Part shown: positions 1-7,808 of the stretch, in pieces
Layout of the letters: every line of letters starts with the position of its first letter
Position numbering within the stretch: the first letter of the stretch is position 1
DNA from: Bacteroidetes bacterium UBA7688
GTDB taxonomy: Bacteria > Bacteroidota > Bacteroidia > Chitinophagales > Chitinophagaceae
Reading direction: 5' to 3'
DNA: 19,511 bases
Assembly (NCBI GenBank): GCA_002482815.1
Contig: DLGS01000369.1
Coordinates: 1-19,511, forward strand
Made by a program: the position numbers and the translations under genes
Notes under the pieces: generated by a model
What the model was told of the DNA's origin: nothing
Databases searched by the model: none
What the model saw: only the letters and a program-made list of their open reading frames with translations

Positions 1-26
1 AGGTTCGAATCCTGTCTTCCCGACCA
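1..26 (+). tRNA. 3' end of a tRNA, probably tRNA-Pro (partial)
   Basis: The window opens inside a T arm: AGG, the loop TTCGAAT, then CCTGT, followed by the 3' acceptor strand CTTCCCG, discriminator A and an encoded CCA. The acceptor strand implies a 5' strand of CGGGAAG. A C1-G72 pair with discriminator A is typical of bacterial tRNA-Pro, so Pro is the likeliest identity. The anticodon lies outside the window, so this is inference. The 3' end of a tRNA gene is a common attachment site for tyrosine-recombinase elements, which fits the recombinase remnants downstream. Confidence 0.82.
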
Positions 27-33
27 TTTAAAG

Positions 34-65
34 AAAAACCTCAACGAAAGTTGGGTTTTTTTTTA
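34..65 (+). terminator. Rho-independent terminator after the tRNA
   Basis: An A-rich 5' arm ending ACC-T-CAAC, a GAAA loop and a 3' arm GTTGGGT form a stem (one bulged T), followed by a long T tract. It lies eight bases after the tRNA CCA and would end tRNA transcription. Confidence 0.8.
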
Positions 66-162
66 TTACAAGCTATCTGTGAATCCTCTGCAATACAGCA
101 ACACACAGCAATACCTCAGTAAACTAATCTGTCATATACACTCATTATGTTTGTAACTTATT

Positions 163-209
163 GGGTAATTCTGCACCCCTGCTGTACCCCACAGATAACA
201 TCCGTACCC
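163..209. repeat. Cluster of TACCC-type short repeats next to the tRNA
   Basis: CTGCACCCC (171-179), CTGTACCCC (182-190) and CCGTACCC (202-209) are close direct repeats. GGGTA (163-167) is the inverse of the core. Short repeats of this kind beside a tRNA 3' end can be integrase arm-type binding sites, but no intact integrase is here, so the role is inference. The rest of 66-292 is AT-rich with no gene I can support. It contains one isolated TAnnTTTG match (146-153) without a matching upstream box. Confidence 0.3.
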
Positions 210-292
210 TATCAATTAATTAGGATTTATTGATAGCTGCCAACTAATTAAAGTACTTTTAAATCTTACAAACAAAAATATACCTTCTATAA

Positions 293-619
293 ATCAGGAA
301 GTGTAGTTCAATATCAGCTATTATTACTGCTGGATTATATTATTTTCTAAAAAGTGCTACTGCAACTATGTTTAAATGGCATTTGAAAGCATTTAAGATT
401 AATCTTGACCATCAATCAAAAATAAGTCAGCTTGAACACCAGATTAAATTTAGCAGAGTAGAGGAAGACAGAACCGAAGCATTAAAAAAAATGTAAGGGA
501 TGATGTATCAACAGTACAGGTGGCGTTTTACATTGGGTACATTAAAATCCAGATTAAAACTATCAAAGCCATTCGGGATTTCAGATGCAGATATTGACCT
601 GTTAATTTCAATTTATTAA
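293..619 (+). pseudogene. Decayed small gene with membrane segment and coiled coil (unrecognised)
   Basis: From 293 to 496 one frame is open. It reads a hydrophobic segment (SAIITAGLYYFL), then a basic, charged helical stretch (KISQLEHQIKF... EEDRTEALKK). It ends at TAA right after a run of eight A (484-491). Shifting by one base there continues with a coding-like stretch (VRDDVSTVQVAFYIGYIK). Another shift near 575 gives a natural-looking end (GISDADIDLLISIY) with a stop at 617-619. No ATG opens the first part; the first in-frame ATG is at 368. The simplest reading is one small gene broken by at least two frameshifts. Independent tiny genes or noncoding DNA remain possible. Family unknown. 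Confidence 0.3.
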
Positions 620-620
620 T

Positions 621-1088
621 ATGAAAAACTACTTAGCCATTTTCTTAGTTAGCTATATTTCCATTCTGGGGTGTAATAAAGATAATCAGCAATCAAATCT
701 TACTGCTGTATGGAAAAACAATACAGGTCATGATATTAGTGTAGCTACATATATATATGGTATTAAAAAGGACACGGTTAAAATTGGTCCGATGGGCGAA
801 TTCGAAATTGCTAACATGGCGGCTAGAGGCAGAATATTAAAACCATTCTTTAGCTCCTCATATCTAAGCGATTCATCGATTGTAATTTTTGATGGTAAAT
901 TCACAATAACACATTATTCTACAAAAGTTGTGACGCAAAGTGTAAAGAATTACTATGAATACAACTCTTCTAAGAACTTGCAAAACTTCATAAATTATGA
1001 ATTTACATCGAAGGTTATAAAAACTAACACGTATAATCACCATATTTATTATTTTACCGAAGATCAATATTTAGATGCGACTAAATAA
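621..1088 (+). CDS. Small Bacteroidota lipoprotein, unknown function
   Basis: 155 aa. The N-terminus is a lipoprotein signal: a short basic start, a hydrophobic stretch (YLAIFLVSYISI) and a lipobox ILGC with the lipidated Cys at residue 18, so the mature protein should be anchored in an envelope membrane. The rest has no enzyme motif: an early NNTGHDISV segment, a middle DSSIVIFDGK strand and a late NLQNFINYEF ... YYFTEDQY segment. The same order of motifs occurs in the lipoprotein at 6454-6936, so the two are likely divergent paralogues of one Bacteroidota lipoprotein family. No Shine-Dalgarno is visible, as is usual in the phylum. A strong terminator starts at the stop codon, so the gene is probably monocistronic. 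It sits only two bases after the decayed gene upstream. Confidence 0.8.
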   Translation: MKNYLAIFLVSYISILGCNKDNQQSNLTAVWKNNTGHDISVATYIYGIKKDTVKIGPMGEFEIANMAARGRILKPFFSSSYLSDSSIVIFDGKFTITHYSTKVVTQSVKNYYEYNSSKNLQNFINYEFTSKVIKTNTYNHHIYYFTEDQYLDATK

Positions 1089-1123
1089 AAGATAAGCGAA
1101 GAAATCCTTCGCTTATCTTTTTT
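1088..1123 (+). terminator. Strong rho-independent terminator
   Basis: A perfect 14-bp stem (1088-1101 with 1107-1120), a five-base loop and then Ts. It begins on the last base of the upstream stop codon. It separates the lipoprotein gene from the T9SS gene at 1150. Confidence 0.9.
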
Positions 1124-1149
1124 AAACTAACTTTCAATAAAATAAACTT

Positions 1150-2154
1150 ATGAAAAAAATATTATCGTTAACCTTAACCATACTTCTATCTCATACTGTT
1201 TTGGCACAATCAGTAGACACTTATATCTTCAAGGTTGAAAATGGCAAAACTTATAGTCCATTAACTACTTCAACAAATCTGACATCTGGTTTTGTATGGG
1301 ATAACGAAAGTATTAAGGTTCCGTTGGGTTTTACTGCGAACATTGGTGGTAAAACAACAAATCACTTTTCATTTTCATTAGCGTTCGGTCTTACAGCAGC
1401 TTCAGATACGATTGGAATTGTAAATTCTTTTTTGGTCTACGGGGCCGACTTAATTGATCGTGGAATACTAACTTCAACACCATCATCTCCTGTTCGTTAT
1501 GTAGTGTCCGGCTCTGCACCGAACAGGATATTCAAATTAGAATATTTTAATGCGGGTTTTTTTCAAGAACTTGATAACTATCACACAAACAGCGATTCAG
1601 TAAATTTTCAGGTTTGGTTATATGAAACCAGCAATATAGTTGAGTTTAGATATGGCACATCAAAAATTTCGCACGCTTCAGAATATTTTGATGGTGCAGC
1701 ACCAGCACCTCTCATCGGTTATTTCAAGAATTTTAAATTAGGAACTATTGATTGTGATAAATTATACCACTTGACAGGAATTGCTTCAGTGCCAACTTTA
1801 GATAGCACAACAGATATTTCAGATATTATACCAACATTATCATCACCTCCGGTAAGTGGAACGGTTTATCGATTTATACCAAAAAGCATAGCTGCATCAA
1901 TCGGCGAAATTGATATCACTCAACAGTTAAATATTTACCCGACTATTGCAACTACTAAATTGAATATAGACTACAACTCAAATGACCAGGCGTTTGCAGA
2001 ACTATTGAACCTTAGTGGACAGTTGATCGATAAACGTATCCAGGTTAATAAAGGCCGTAACGAAATTAATGTATCCGGTTTGCCTTCAGGAAACTATTTA
2101 ATTCGTGTTTCTAATACAGAAGGAAATGGGGTCTTCAAGTTTGTTAAACAATAG
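1150..2154 (+). CDS. T9SS type A sorting-domain secreted protein, unknown function
   Basis: 334 aa. Residues 1-19 are a Sec signal peptide (KKILSLTLTILLSHTVLA, then QS). Residues about 260-334 form a T9SS type A C-terminal sorting domain: LNIYPTIA, then LLNLSGQLI, then LPSGNYLIRVS, ending in KFVKQ. This implies Sec export, passage through the type IX translocon, removal of the tail, and release or attachment at the cell surface. The middle (20-259) is strand-rich, Ser/Thr/Asn-rich and has no catalytic motif I recognise. The usual YPNP of the sorting domain is YPTI here, a modest deviation. Transcription is probably independent, because a strong terminator lies just upstream. No terminator is evident after it. 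Confidence 0.87.
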   Translation: MKKILSLTLTILLSHTVLAQSVDTYIFKVENGKTYSPLTTSTNLTSGFVWDNESIKVPLGFTANIGGKTTNHFSFSLAFGLTAASDTIGIVNSFLVYGADLIDRGILTSTPSSPVRYVVSGSAPNRIFKLEYFNAGFFQELDNYHTNSDSVNFQVWLYETSNIVEFRYGTSKISHASEYFDGAAPAPLIGYFKNFKLGTIDCDKLYHLTGIASVPTLDSTTDISDIIPTLSSPPVSGTVYRFIPKSIAASIGEIDITQQLNIYPTIATTKLNIDYNSNDQAFAELLNLSGQLIDKRIQVNKGRNEINVSGLPSGNYLIRVSNTEGNGVFKFVKQ

Positions 2155-2334
2155 ATTTCAAATGCCAATTTATTCTAAGCAAGAGTTCCAAGATGTTCCT
2201 CTCGCTTTTATTTTTGGTCTGAAATCATCGTTAAAATACATTGAAAATTTCTCTTGTGTTATTAAGTTGTTGGTGAGAACGTGAGATTTTAGTAATGCAA
2301 CTGGGATAGCTAAAATACATTTACTCAATATTAA
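2155..2334 (+). other. Intergenic stretch with a weak 40-codon frame
   Basis: A frame from ATG 2162 to TGA 2284 encodes 40 residues starting MPIYSKQEF, with no recognisable family. A TAnnTTTG match (2209-2216) lacks an upstream -33 box. I regard this as probably noncoding, possibly the eroded flank of the mobile element whose recombinase stump follows. Confidence 0.2.
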
Positions 2335-2664
2335 TTGGACTTAACCCGTAGGCCCTCATTGAGTTTTGGACAAGATGAGGAGGATTTAGTAAAACCATTG
2401 TTGCCAGTATTGTCCAATCAAAAGATGAATGAGAATTTAAAGTTGCTTCAGGAATTAGCAGGAATCAGTAAAAATCTAACAACACATTTAGCCAGGCATA
2501 CGTTTGCAACAACTATTACTTTGGCCAATGGTGTGCCAATAGAAACTGTAAGCAGAATGTTAGGCCATACCAGGCTTGCTACTACTCAGGTGTATGCTAA
2601 AGTACTGGACAATAAAATAGCGAGTGATATGAAAAATTTGAAGGGCAATATGGAAGGAAATTGA
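2335..2664 (+). pseudogene. Truncated tyrosine recombinase/integrase, C-terminal fragment
   Basis: About the last 85 codons are a clear phage/conjugative-type tyrosine recombinase C-terminus. They hold SNQKMNENLK, box II THLARHTFATT (HxxR), then SRMLGHTRLATTQVYAKV (GH plus the Tyr nucleophile), ending KNLKGNMEG. The core-binding domain and the first catalytic Arg and Lys are missing. The open frame can only start at TTG 2335, and the first ~25 residues do not resemble the family. It is therefore a 5'-truncated remnant (family length roughly 300-450 aa), not a functional enzyme. A second, more damaged copy lies at 10841-11047. Both probably derive from elements once inserted at the tRNA near base 1. 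Confidence 0.85.
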
Positions 2665-2735
2665 GCGTTAAATTTGGATTTTTTATAAATATAAGCCCAT
2701 TAATTAGGCACTTGATCATTATTAAAAATCTAAAC

Positions 2736-2768
2736 ATAATGAGCCCGATATTTTATCAGGCTCATTAT
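2736..2768. terminator. Hairpin, probable (possibly bidirectional) terminator
   Basis: A perfect 10-bp stem ATAATGAGCC (2736-2745) / GGCTCATTAT (2759-2768) with a 13-base loop. It lies between the recombinase stump and the convergent gene ending at 2920. The flanks are AT-rich, but there is no long T tract on either side. The remainder of 2665-2919 shows no gene. Confidence 0.5.
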
Positions 2769-2919
2769 TCTATAATAAATTATTCCCATTCTCTAAATTA
2801 TGGCGAGACTCCAAAAATTTGCGATTTCACTACAACGATTAGAGAAATTCAACTTTCAAATTAACCTGAAGGCTACAAGAAATTGCGCATCATAATGAGT
2901 CTGTTAGGTTTTTAAATAT

Positions 2920-3948
2920 TTACTTCTTCATAACCAGAACTTTTTTGTAAGTTTTACTATTATTCCCAACTACTAAAATATTGTAACTTCCATCTGGTAG
3001 GTTTGTAGTTGGAACATAGACTTTATTTTCACCTTGTTTATATTTTGTAGTCGGGATATTATAAACTTCACGACCAAGTACATCGTAAACCTTAATCATT
3101 ATTTCGCTTGCTTGTTCCAGCATTATTTGAATATAAAAATTGTCTCTGGCCGGATTTGGATACACATTGATATTATCTTGCACAGTGAACTCATTGATAT
3201 TAATTGTAGAATTTTTGGCTTTCATTGAATTGACAAGTTGGTATTTATCTCCTATTTTTTTATAAACCACCAATAAGACTGAAATGTTGCTTTTCACCCA
3301 TTTGCTGTTAAGTGCCATAGAAAAGTTGTTGGTATATTCGGTATTTGCAGGAATAGCACCAGATGCTAATTTGTGTCCCCAAGGAGAGAGGTCAGCCATC
3401 ATAGTACCGCGCATAATGTAATGATGTTCTACAATACCAGTCTGTCCATTTTGCTTTGCTTTAACTTTATCTTCAATTAAAAAAGCTGCGAGGTAATATT
3501 CACCACTAGTATCTGACCAAAATTTTGTTTTTGTCTTTACAGATATGCTACTACCAGATATAACAGTATACCCCGCAGGACTTGCTAATGGTACTGTTAC
3601 AGCAAATTTTTCATACTTATCCTTTATGTATACAAAAAATTCCGATATTTTATTGTCATTTACAACAAAACTTGGATATCCCGTCAGAGGAAAATTATTT
3701 TGAAGGGGCGACCAACAGTTGGCGTTTAGTGAGTCCCCGGAGGAACCCATGACATTCACATAATAACCATTGTCCGCAATACTATCAACTACCATGTTAC
3801 CAAGATTCCATCCAAATGTGCCGCAGGGAGCACACCAGGATTCGGTGAATTTAAATACCACGGCACGCGATTTTTTTTCGGGAATTTGAGCGTTCGCAGA
3901 GAAATTAATCCCTGCAAAAAGGGCAAATACTAATAACTTTTTTTTCAT
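2920..3948 (-). CDS. T9SS-secreted thioredoxin-fold / Omp28-like protein
   Basis: 342 aa. Residues 1-20 are a signal peptide (ends SANA, then QIPEK). Residues ~28-120 look like a thioredoxin fold: a VVFKFTESWCAPCG strand and active-site turn with Cys39-x-x-Cys42 after Trp38, and a later LTGYPSFVV segment with the expected cis-Pro. The middle contains IVEHHYIMRG, reminiscent of Omp28-related outer-membrane proteins. Residues 258-342 are a T9SS type A sorting domain (INVYPNPA, YDVLGREVY, LPDGSYNILVV). A surface or extracellular thiol-redox or chaperone role is inferred from CxxC; no partner is visible. The gene is transcribed away from the 4108 gene's end on the same strand, with a 159-base gap and no clear promoter box in it. 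The alternative is a structural Omp28-like protein with vestigial CxxC. Confidence 0.88.
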   Translation of the reverse strand: MKKKLLVFALFAGINFSANAQIPEKKSRAVVFKFTESWCAPCGTFGWNLGNMVVDSIADNGYYVNVMGSSGDSLNANCWSPLQNNFPLTGYPSFVVNDNKISEFFVYIKDKYEKFAVTVPLASPAGYTVISGSSISVKTKTKFWSDTSGEYYLAAFLIEDKVKAKQNGQTGIVEHHYIMRGTMMADLSPWGHKLASGAIPANTEYTNNFSMALNSKWVKSNISVLLVVYKKIGDKYQLVNSMKAKNSTININEFTVQDNINVYPNPARDNFYIQIMLEQASEIMIKVYDVLGREVYNIPTTKYKQGENKVYVPTTNLPDGSYNILVVGNNSKTYKKVLVMKK

Positions 3949-4107
3949 AGTGTAAAATTTGATGGTTAAAAAATTAATTGTTTGTAAGCAAGTAATGCAA
4001 TGAATACTCTACGCTTTGTCATATTGAAACAGGTTTATAATTTTATAACTAGACCTCTTTTGAATTTAAAAATTAAATAGTAATAGTTAATTAAAATGAG
4101 ATGGTAA

Positions 4108-6318
4108 TTACCTAAGCAAGCTAACATCCCCTTTCATTGAACTTTTCCCTTCCATATCAACGATCTGGACATAGTAATAATAAACTCCTAGTTCTGCAGG
4201 TATGCCATTAATTTGACCGTCCCAGCCTTTATCAGTATTACGCCCCTGAAATATCCTTTGTCCATAGCGGTTATAGATTTGCAAATAATAACTTGCCTGA
4301 GCACAATCCCCGCGTGCAAATAATGGCCTGAATAAATCATTATTTCCATCACCGTTAGGAGTGAAGGCATTGGGTATCCGCAATTCACATCCACACAAAC
4401 GGGAGGTTACCTCAAATGAATCGAATGAGACACATTGATACTGATTTATTTCTACCCAATATCGCCCGGTATCAGTAATGTTAATTTTAGAAAGTGTGTC
4501 ACCCGTACTCCATTTTACAAATGCCTTACTCAAATCTTTTATGCTAACAGGTATATTAACAGGTTTCCCTTCACACACGGATATATCTGATATATCAAAG
4601 GTGTTATCCACCCACGACACATTAAAGGTATCCCTGCTTCCACATGCATAAGTAGATGTCACCCAATACAAGCCAGCATTTGCAATGATCAATGTGTTTG
4701 AAGTATCGCCTGTATTCCACAGGTAGGGTCCTGCATTAGAGGAACTTTTGGCAATGAAACTACGGCATATCGCAGTATCAATCGTTTTCCCGATTTTGAG
4801 CCAGGACACATTGAATGTATCTTTATTGCCGCAAACCACATTAGTCGAGACCCAATATGAACCGGGCGTTTTGATAACTAATGATCTTGTTGTATCGCCG
4901 GTATTCCACAGGTATGGTCCGGTAGCAGAAGAGCTTTTAGCCGTAAAACTTTGGCATATTGCTGTATCTATAGTTTTTCCAATCTTCAGCCATGTCACTT
5001 TAATGGTGTCTTGAGTACCACAGGCAGCACTTGATGAGACCCAATACAATCCAGGGTCTTTGATCTTGATTGCCCTTGAAGTATCGCCAGTACTCCAAAG
5101 ATATGGACCGTTAACGGAAGAACTCACAGCTGTAAAACTCTGACAAACTGTGGTGTCCAACCTTCGGCTGACACTTTGGGCAAGATTAATTACAACATTT
5201 GGTAGCCCCAGTATAGACTTGGAAGCCGGATGTAAGGGTGTGCTTGCAGGCATAAATTTACAGCTCAATCCGGCAAGATTTGGAAATTCAATGGTAGATA
5301 GAAATTGTAGGTGTTGACTGGCCAGGTATATTTTTCCATCAGGTCCCAACTGCATATCACCGGCTACCTTTGAACTTGGAATGCTTCCTGTTACAATACT
5401 ATGGCTGAGACTTATTCTGGATGCTATAATTGCTGCTGAAGAAGCTAATGTCATATTATACTGATAAATACTGTCCATAGTAACATATAGCTTTGAATCA
5501 TCAGGCGAAAAACATGCACCATAACTCGAATACATCGTTGAATTAGGAATTGTAAACAGAGGACCGGAAACAAGACCTGTCGCAGAATTGAAATCAAATA
5601 CATCGAAGTTGTATTTTTTATAGTTTGCGGCCACCAGTTTTGTGCCTTTATGATTTGCTTTTAAAACCCAGGCATCATAATCGCCGGGGAAAAGTGGCGT
5701 TGGAAGTGGAGAAATAATGGGTGTAGGGTTTACGCCTGCAGATGTAACTTTAAATGTGTGAAACTCCTTACATGAAAAAGGGATAACAAGTACCCATACC
5801 ACACCACAGGGGCCGGCAACTGCAGTAAGTTTCTCACCAAGTAATGTATCTATTAAGACATGCTTTGATGAAGTTACTACATCGCCCAATCCGGCGTTTA
5901 AAGTCATGTCTACTACACTATAGTATAATCTACCTGTATAAAGACCATCACTTAACCCTTCTAATGAAAACACATAAAATTGTTTGTTGCGATTATCTTT
6001 AGGTATAATAAGTGAACCTTGTGTACATGAACCCATAGTAGCTGTACCCAAAATGCCACCGCCATTTGGCATTGGTTTGTGCAGACTGTTGTACACTGTA
6101 TCACCATACGTGTACATTAACAATTTACCGGAAGCATCACTCACTGAAGCTACACCTTCCAAGGAAGCTACAGCGGAAAGAAAAGGGCTTGGCGGAGTTG
6201 TATTGAAGTCAAGCCCAGCTCCCCAACCAAATGCCCACATTTTATTGGTGCTTTGGCCAAATGTGGGCAGCGCAAGAGATACACAAAACGCAAATACTAA
6301 GGGTTTATAGATAGACAT
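4108..6318 (-). CDS. Large T9SS type B (gliding-motility C-terminal, CHU_C) surface protein with internal repeats
   Basis: 736 aa. Residues 1-22 are a signal peptide (LALPTFGQ). Residues ~27-380 resemble the propeller-like N-terminal region common in Bacteroidota surface proteins (WAFGWGAGLDFNTTPP, LIIPK, FSPDDSKLYVT, LGPDGKIYLAS). Residues 386-574 are three 63-residue repeats, each with C(Q/R)SF, GPYLW(S/N)TGDT, GLYWV or GSYWV, and ACG or VCG. A fourth divergent unit follows (VKWSTGDT, GRYWVEI). Residues 644-736 are the CHU_C/T9SS type B domain (IPNAFTPNGDGNNDLF, YNRYGQRIF, GWDG, GVYYYYV, MKGDVSLLR). It is expected on the cell surface as an adhesin-like or structural protein; the exact ligand is unknown. 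ATG start at 6318; no Shine-Dalgarno. Confidence 0.9.
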   Translation of the reverse strand: MSIYKPLVFAFCVSLALPTFGQSTNKMWAFGWGAGLDFNTTPPSPFLSAVASLEGVASVSDASGKLLMYTYGDTVYNSLHKPMPNGGGILGTATMGSCTQGSLIIPKDNRNKQFYVFSLEGLSDGLYTGRLYYSVVDMTLNAGLGDVVTSSKHVLIDTLLGEKLTAVAGPCGVVWVLVIPFSCKEFHTFKVTSAGVNPTPIISPLPTPLFPGDYDAWVLKANHKGTKLVAANYKKYNFDVFDFNSATGLVSGPLFTIPNSTMYSSYGACFSPDDSKLYVTMDSIYQYNMTLASSAAIIASRISLSHSIVTGSIPSSKVAGDMQLGPDGKIYLASQHLQFLSTIEFPNLAGLSCKFMPASTPLHPASKSILGLPNVVINLAQSVSRRLDTTVCQSFTAVSSSVNGPYLWSTGDTSRAIKIKDPGLYWVSSSAACGTQDTIKVTWLKIGKTIDTAICQSFTAKSSSATGPYLWNTGDTTRSLVIKTPGSYWVSTNVVCGNKDTFNVSWLKIGKTIDTAICRSFIAKSSSNAGPYLWNTGDTSNTLIIANAGLYWVTSTYACGSRDTFNVSWVDNTFDISDISVCEGKPVNIPVSIKDLSKAFVKWSTGDTLSKINITDTGRYWVEINQYQCVSFDSFEVTSRLCGCELRIPNAFTPNGDGNNDLFRPLFARGDCAQASYYLQIYNRYGQRIFQGRNTDKGWDGQINGIPAELGVYYYYVQIVDMEGKSSMKGDVSLLR
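4597..5163 (-). repeat. Three in-frame 189-bp repeats inside the T9SS type B gene
   Basis: Corresponding positions such as 5143, 4954 and 4765 recur at exactly 189 bp, i.e. 63 codons. Each unit encodes a Cys-flanked, PKD/Ig-like beta module with the core GPYLWxTGDT. The two downstream copies are the more alike, suggesting recent duplication. Such repeats are prone to copy-number change by recombination. Confidence 0.85.
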
Positions 6319-6453
6319 GAGGAGTGGGATTTTAGTGATAATTTTCAGGTATGCAATGCTCCTAATTTCTTATAATCATCCCAAAGGGGGCAGGAATTAA
6401 ACATGCTTAGGGTTGTAAAGCAAGTATATTTACCATAAAATTGGAAGAGAATA

Positions 6454-6936
6454 CTATGGGCATTTTGTTGCTAAATTCGTTATTGCTGTGTCGAGAGTAT
6501 AATAAAACTTATATTCTCGGTCAGCTATCTTAACATAATTATAGCTACGGATATTTTGTAGTTTGCTACCCTTATGGAAGTATTCACTGTAACACAGTGT
6601 ATCATATACAATCAGAATTGTTGTATCGCCAGAAACTGCCGGAAGATAACCTTCCGGATCAGCTGTCAGGAAATCAGTTTCGCCCTGAGTTGCTAATTTA
6701 AGGGTGTCATTTGGCTCAATGTTATGTTTCTCTGCAACACCTACATCGGAATTCGGTCCGTAAAATAAGATCTGAAGATTTTTATCTGTCTTGTTGATAT
6801 AATTAAATTCTCCACGAACGATGTAGCTGGACCTTGTTTTACCACAAGATTGGGCGATATATCCGATGGTTAGCAATGCCAAGCAAAGATTCCAATGCTT
6901 GCATAAGGTAAGATTTATAATTTTTAATGTTTTCAT
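6454..6936 (-). CDS. Small lipoprotein, paralogue of the one at 621
   Basis: 160 aa from the chosen ATG at 6936. An upstream in-frame ATG (6972) would add 12 residues and displace the signal sequence. From 6936 the protein begins MKTLKIINL, a hydrophobic segment (LCLALLTIGYI) and lipobox IAQSC. The mature part carries FNYINKTDKNLQILFYG, a middle DTTILIVYD strand and a late SKLQNIRSYNYVKI ... YKFYYTLDT. These align in order with the lipoprotein at 621-1088, so both belong to one envelope lipoprotein family of unknown function. It lies 92 bases downstream of the response regulator on the same strand and could be co-transcribed with, or a target of, that system. Confidence 0.75.
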   Translation of the reverse strand: MKTLKIINLTLCKHWNLCLALLTIGYIAQSCGKTRSSYIVRGEFNYINKTDKNLQILFYGPNSDVGVAEKHNIEPNDTLKLATQGETDFLTADPEGYLPAVSGDTTILIVYDTLCYSEYFHKGSKLQNIRSYNYVKIADREYKFYYTLDTAITNLATKCP

Positions 6937-7028
6937 ACAGCAAAATTGCGTAGCATATTTATGATGGCACAACCGCTCAATATGTTTTTAGCACATTAAT
7001 GAAATAACCTGCGTAGAGAAGGCAAAAG

Positions 7029-7808
7029 TTACTGTTTATTAAGGCTGTTTATAGCTGTCAAGATTTCTGTTTTACGCCTTCTGGACACTTCGATATCCTC
7101 TTCTGTACCGCGTAAAGTGATGAAGCAATTACTGCCTTTTGTATAATGTATGATATGATTCATATTGATCAATATATTTCTGTTGACACGTAAAAAATGA
7201 TCCAGCGACGAAAGCATTCCTTCATATTCGCCAAGAGGTTTGGAAGAAATATAAATTTTCCCAGAAACCATTACTATCTCACAGCAGCCTTTTACAGATT
7301 TAATACATGCAACATCATCCAGGTCAACGAAATGAACTTTGTCTTGTCGATGAATGGAGAGTTTTTGGATTACTTTTGATTGTTCCTCGAGGGAGCGAAT
7401 AAAATGTATAATATGGCTGTTTTCCAGATTTTTTCTATGCTGAATTCTATCATGGGCTCTTTCTACCGCTGCTACCAACCGAGTGTAATCGATCGGTTTC
7501 AGTACATAGTCTACAGCATTGATTTCAAAAGCCTTAATGGCATAATCATTAAAGCCAGAAATAAAAATTACATCAAATCCTACATTGTCAATTAAATCAA
7601 GCATTTCAAATCCACTTAATGCAGGCATTTTTATATCCAGGAAAACGAGTTGAGGTGATTGTTCCTTTACAAGCGCTGCACCTTCTTCTGCACTGTAGGC
7701 ACTTCCGCAAATGTTTACGTTTGGACAATGCCTACCCAAAAGATTAATGAGCACGCTATGGACCGCAGCTTCGTCATCAACTATTATGCTTCTTATAATT
7801 GTTGTCAT
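7029..7808 (-). CDS. LytTR-family response regulator
   Basis: 259 aa from ATG 7808; a longer frame to 7868 exists, but the extra 20 residues precede the natural REC start. The REC domain spans residues 4-120: acidic pair D11-D12, phospho-acceptor D58 (LVFLDIKMP), a Ser of FISG at ~84 and K104 (YVLKPID). The LytTR DNA-binding domain is about 150-255 (DKVHFVDLDDVACIKS, LDHFLRVNRNILIN, VSRRRK). It acts as a cytoplasmic transcription factor, phosphorylated by the kinase encoded just upstream. The two genes overlap by 32 bases, indicating translational coupling. Targets are unknown; the adjacent lipoprotein and T9SS genes are candidates. Confidence 0.93.
   Translation of the reverse strand: MTTIIRSIIVDDEAAVHSVLINLLGRHCPNVNICGSAYSAEEGAALVKEQSPQLVFLDIKMPALSGFEMLDLIDNVGFDVIFISGFNDYAIKAFEINAVDYVLKPIDYTRLVAAVERAHDRIQHRKNLENSHIIHFIRSLEEQSKVIQKLSIHRQDKVHFVDLDDVACIKSVKGCCEIVMVSGKIYISSKPLGEYEGMLSSLDHFLRVNRNILINMNHIIHYTKGSNCFITLRGTEEDIEVSRRRKTEILTAINSLNKQ

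Noticed and set aside
2661..2864. A 67-codon plus-strand frame after the first recombinase stump
   Set aside because: It runs through the 10-bp terminator hairpin, has low-complexity composition and no family signal.
4748..5014. An 88-codon plus-strand frame with internal repeats
   Set aside because: It is antisense to the 63-residue repeats of the T9SS type B gene, which explains its repetitiveness.
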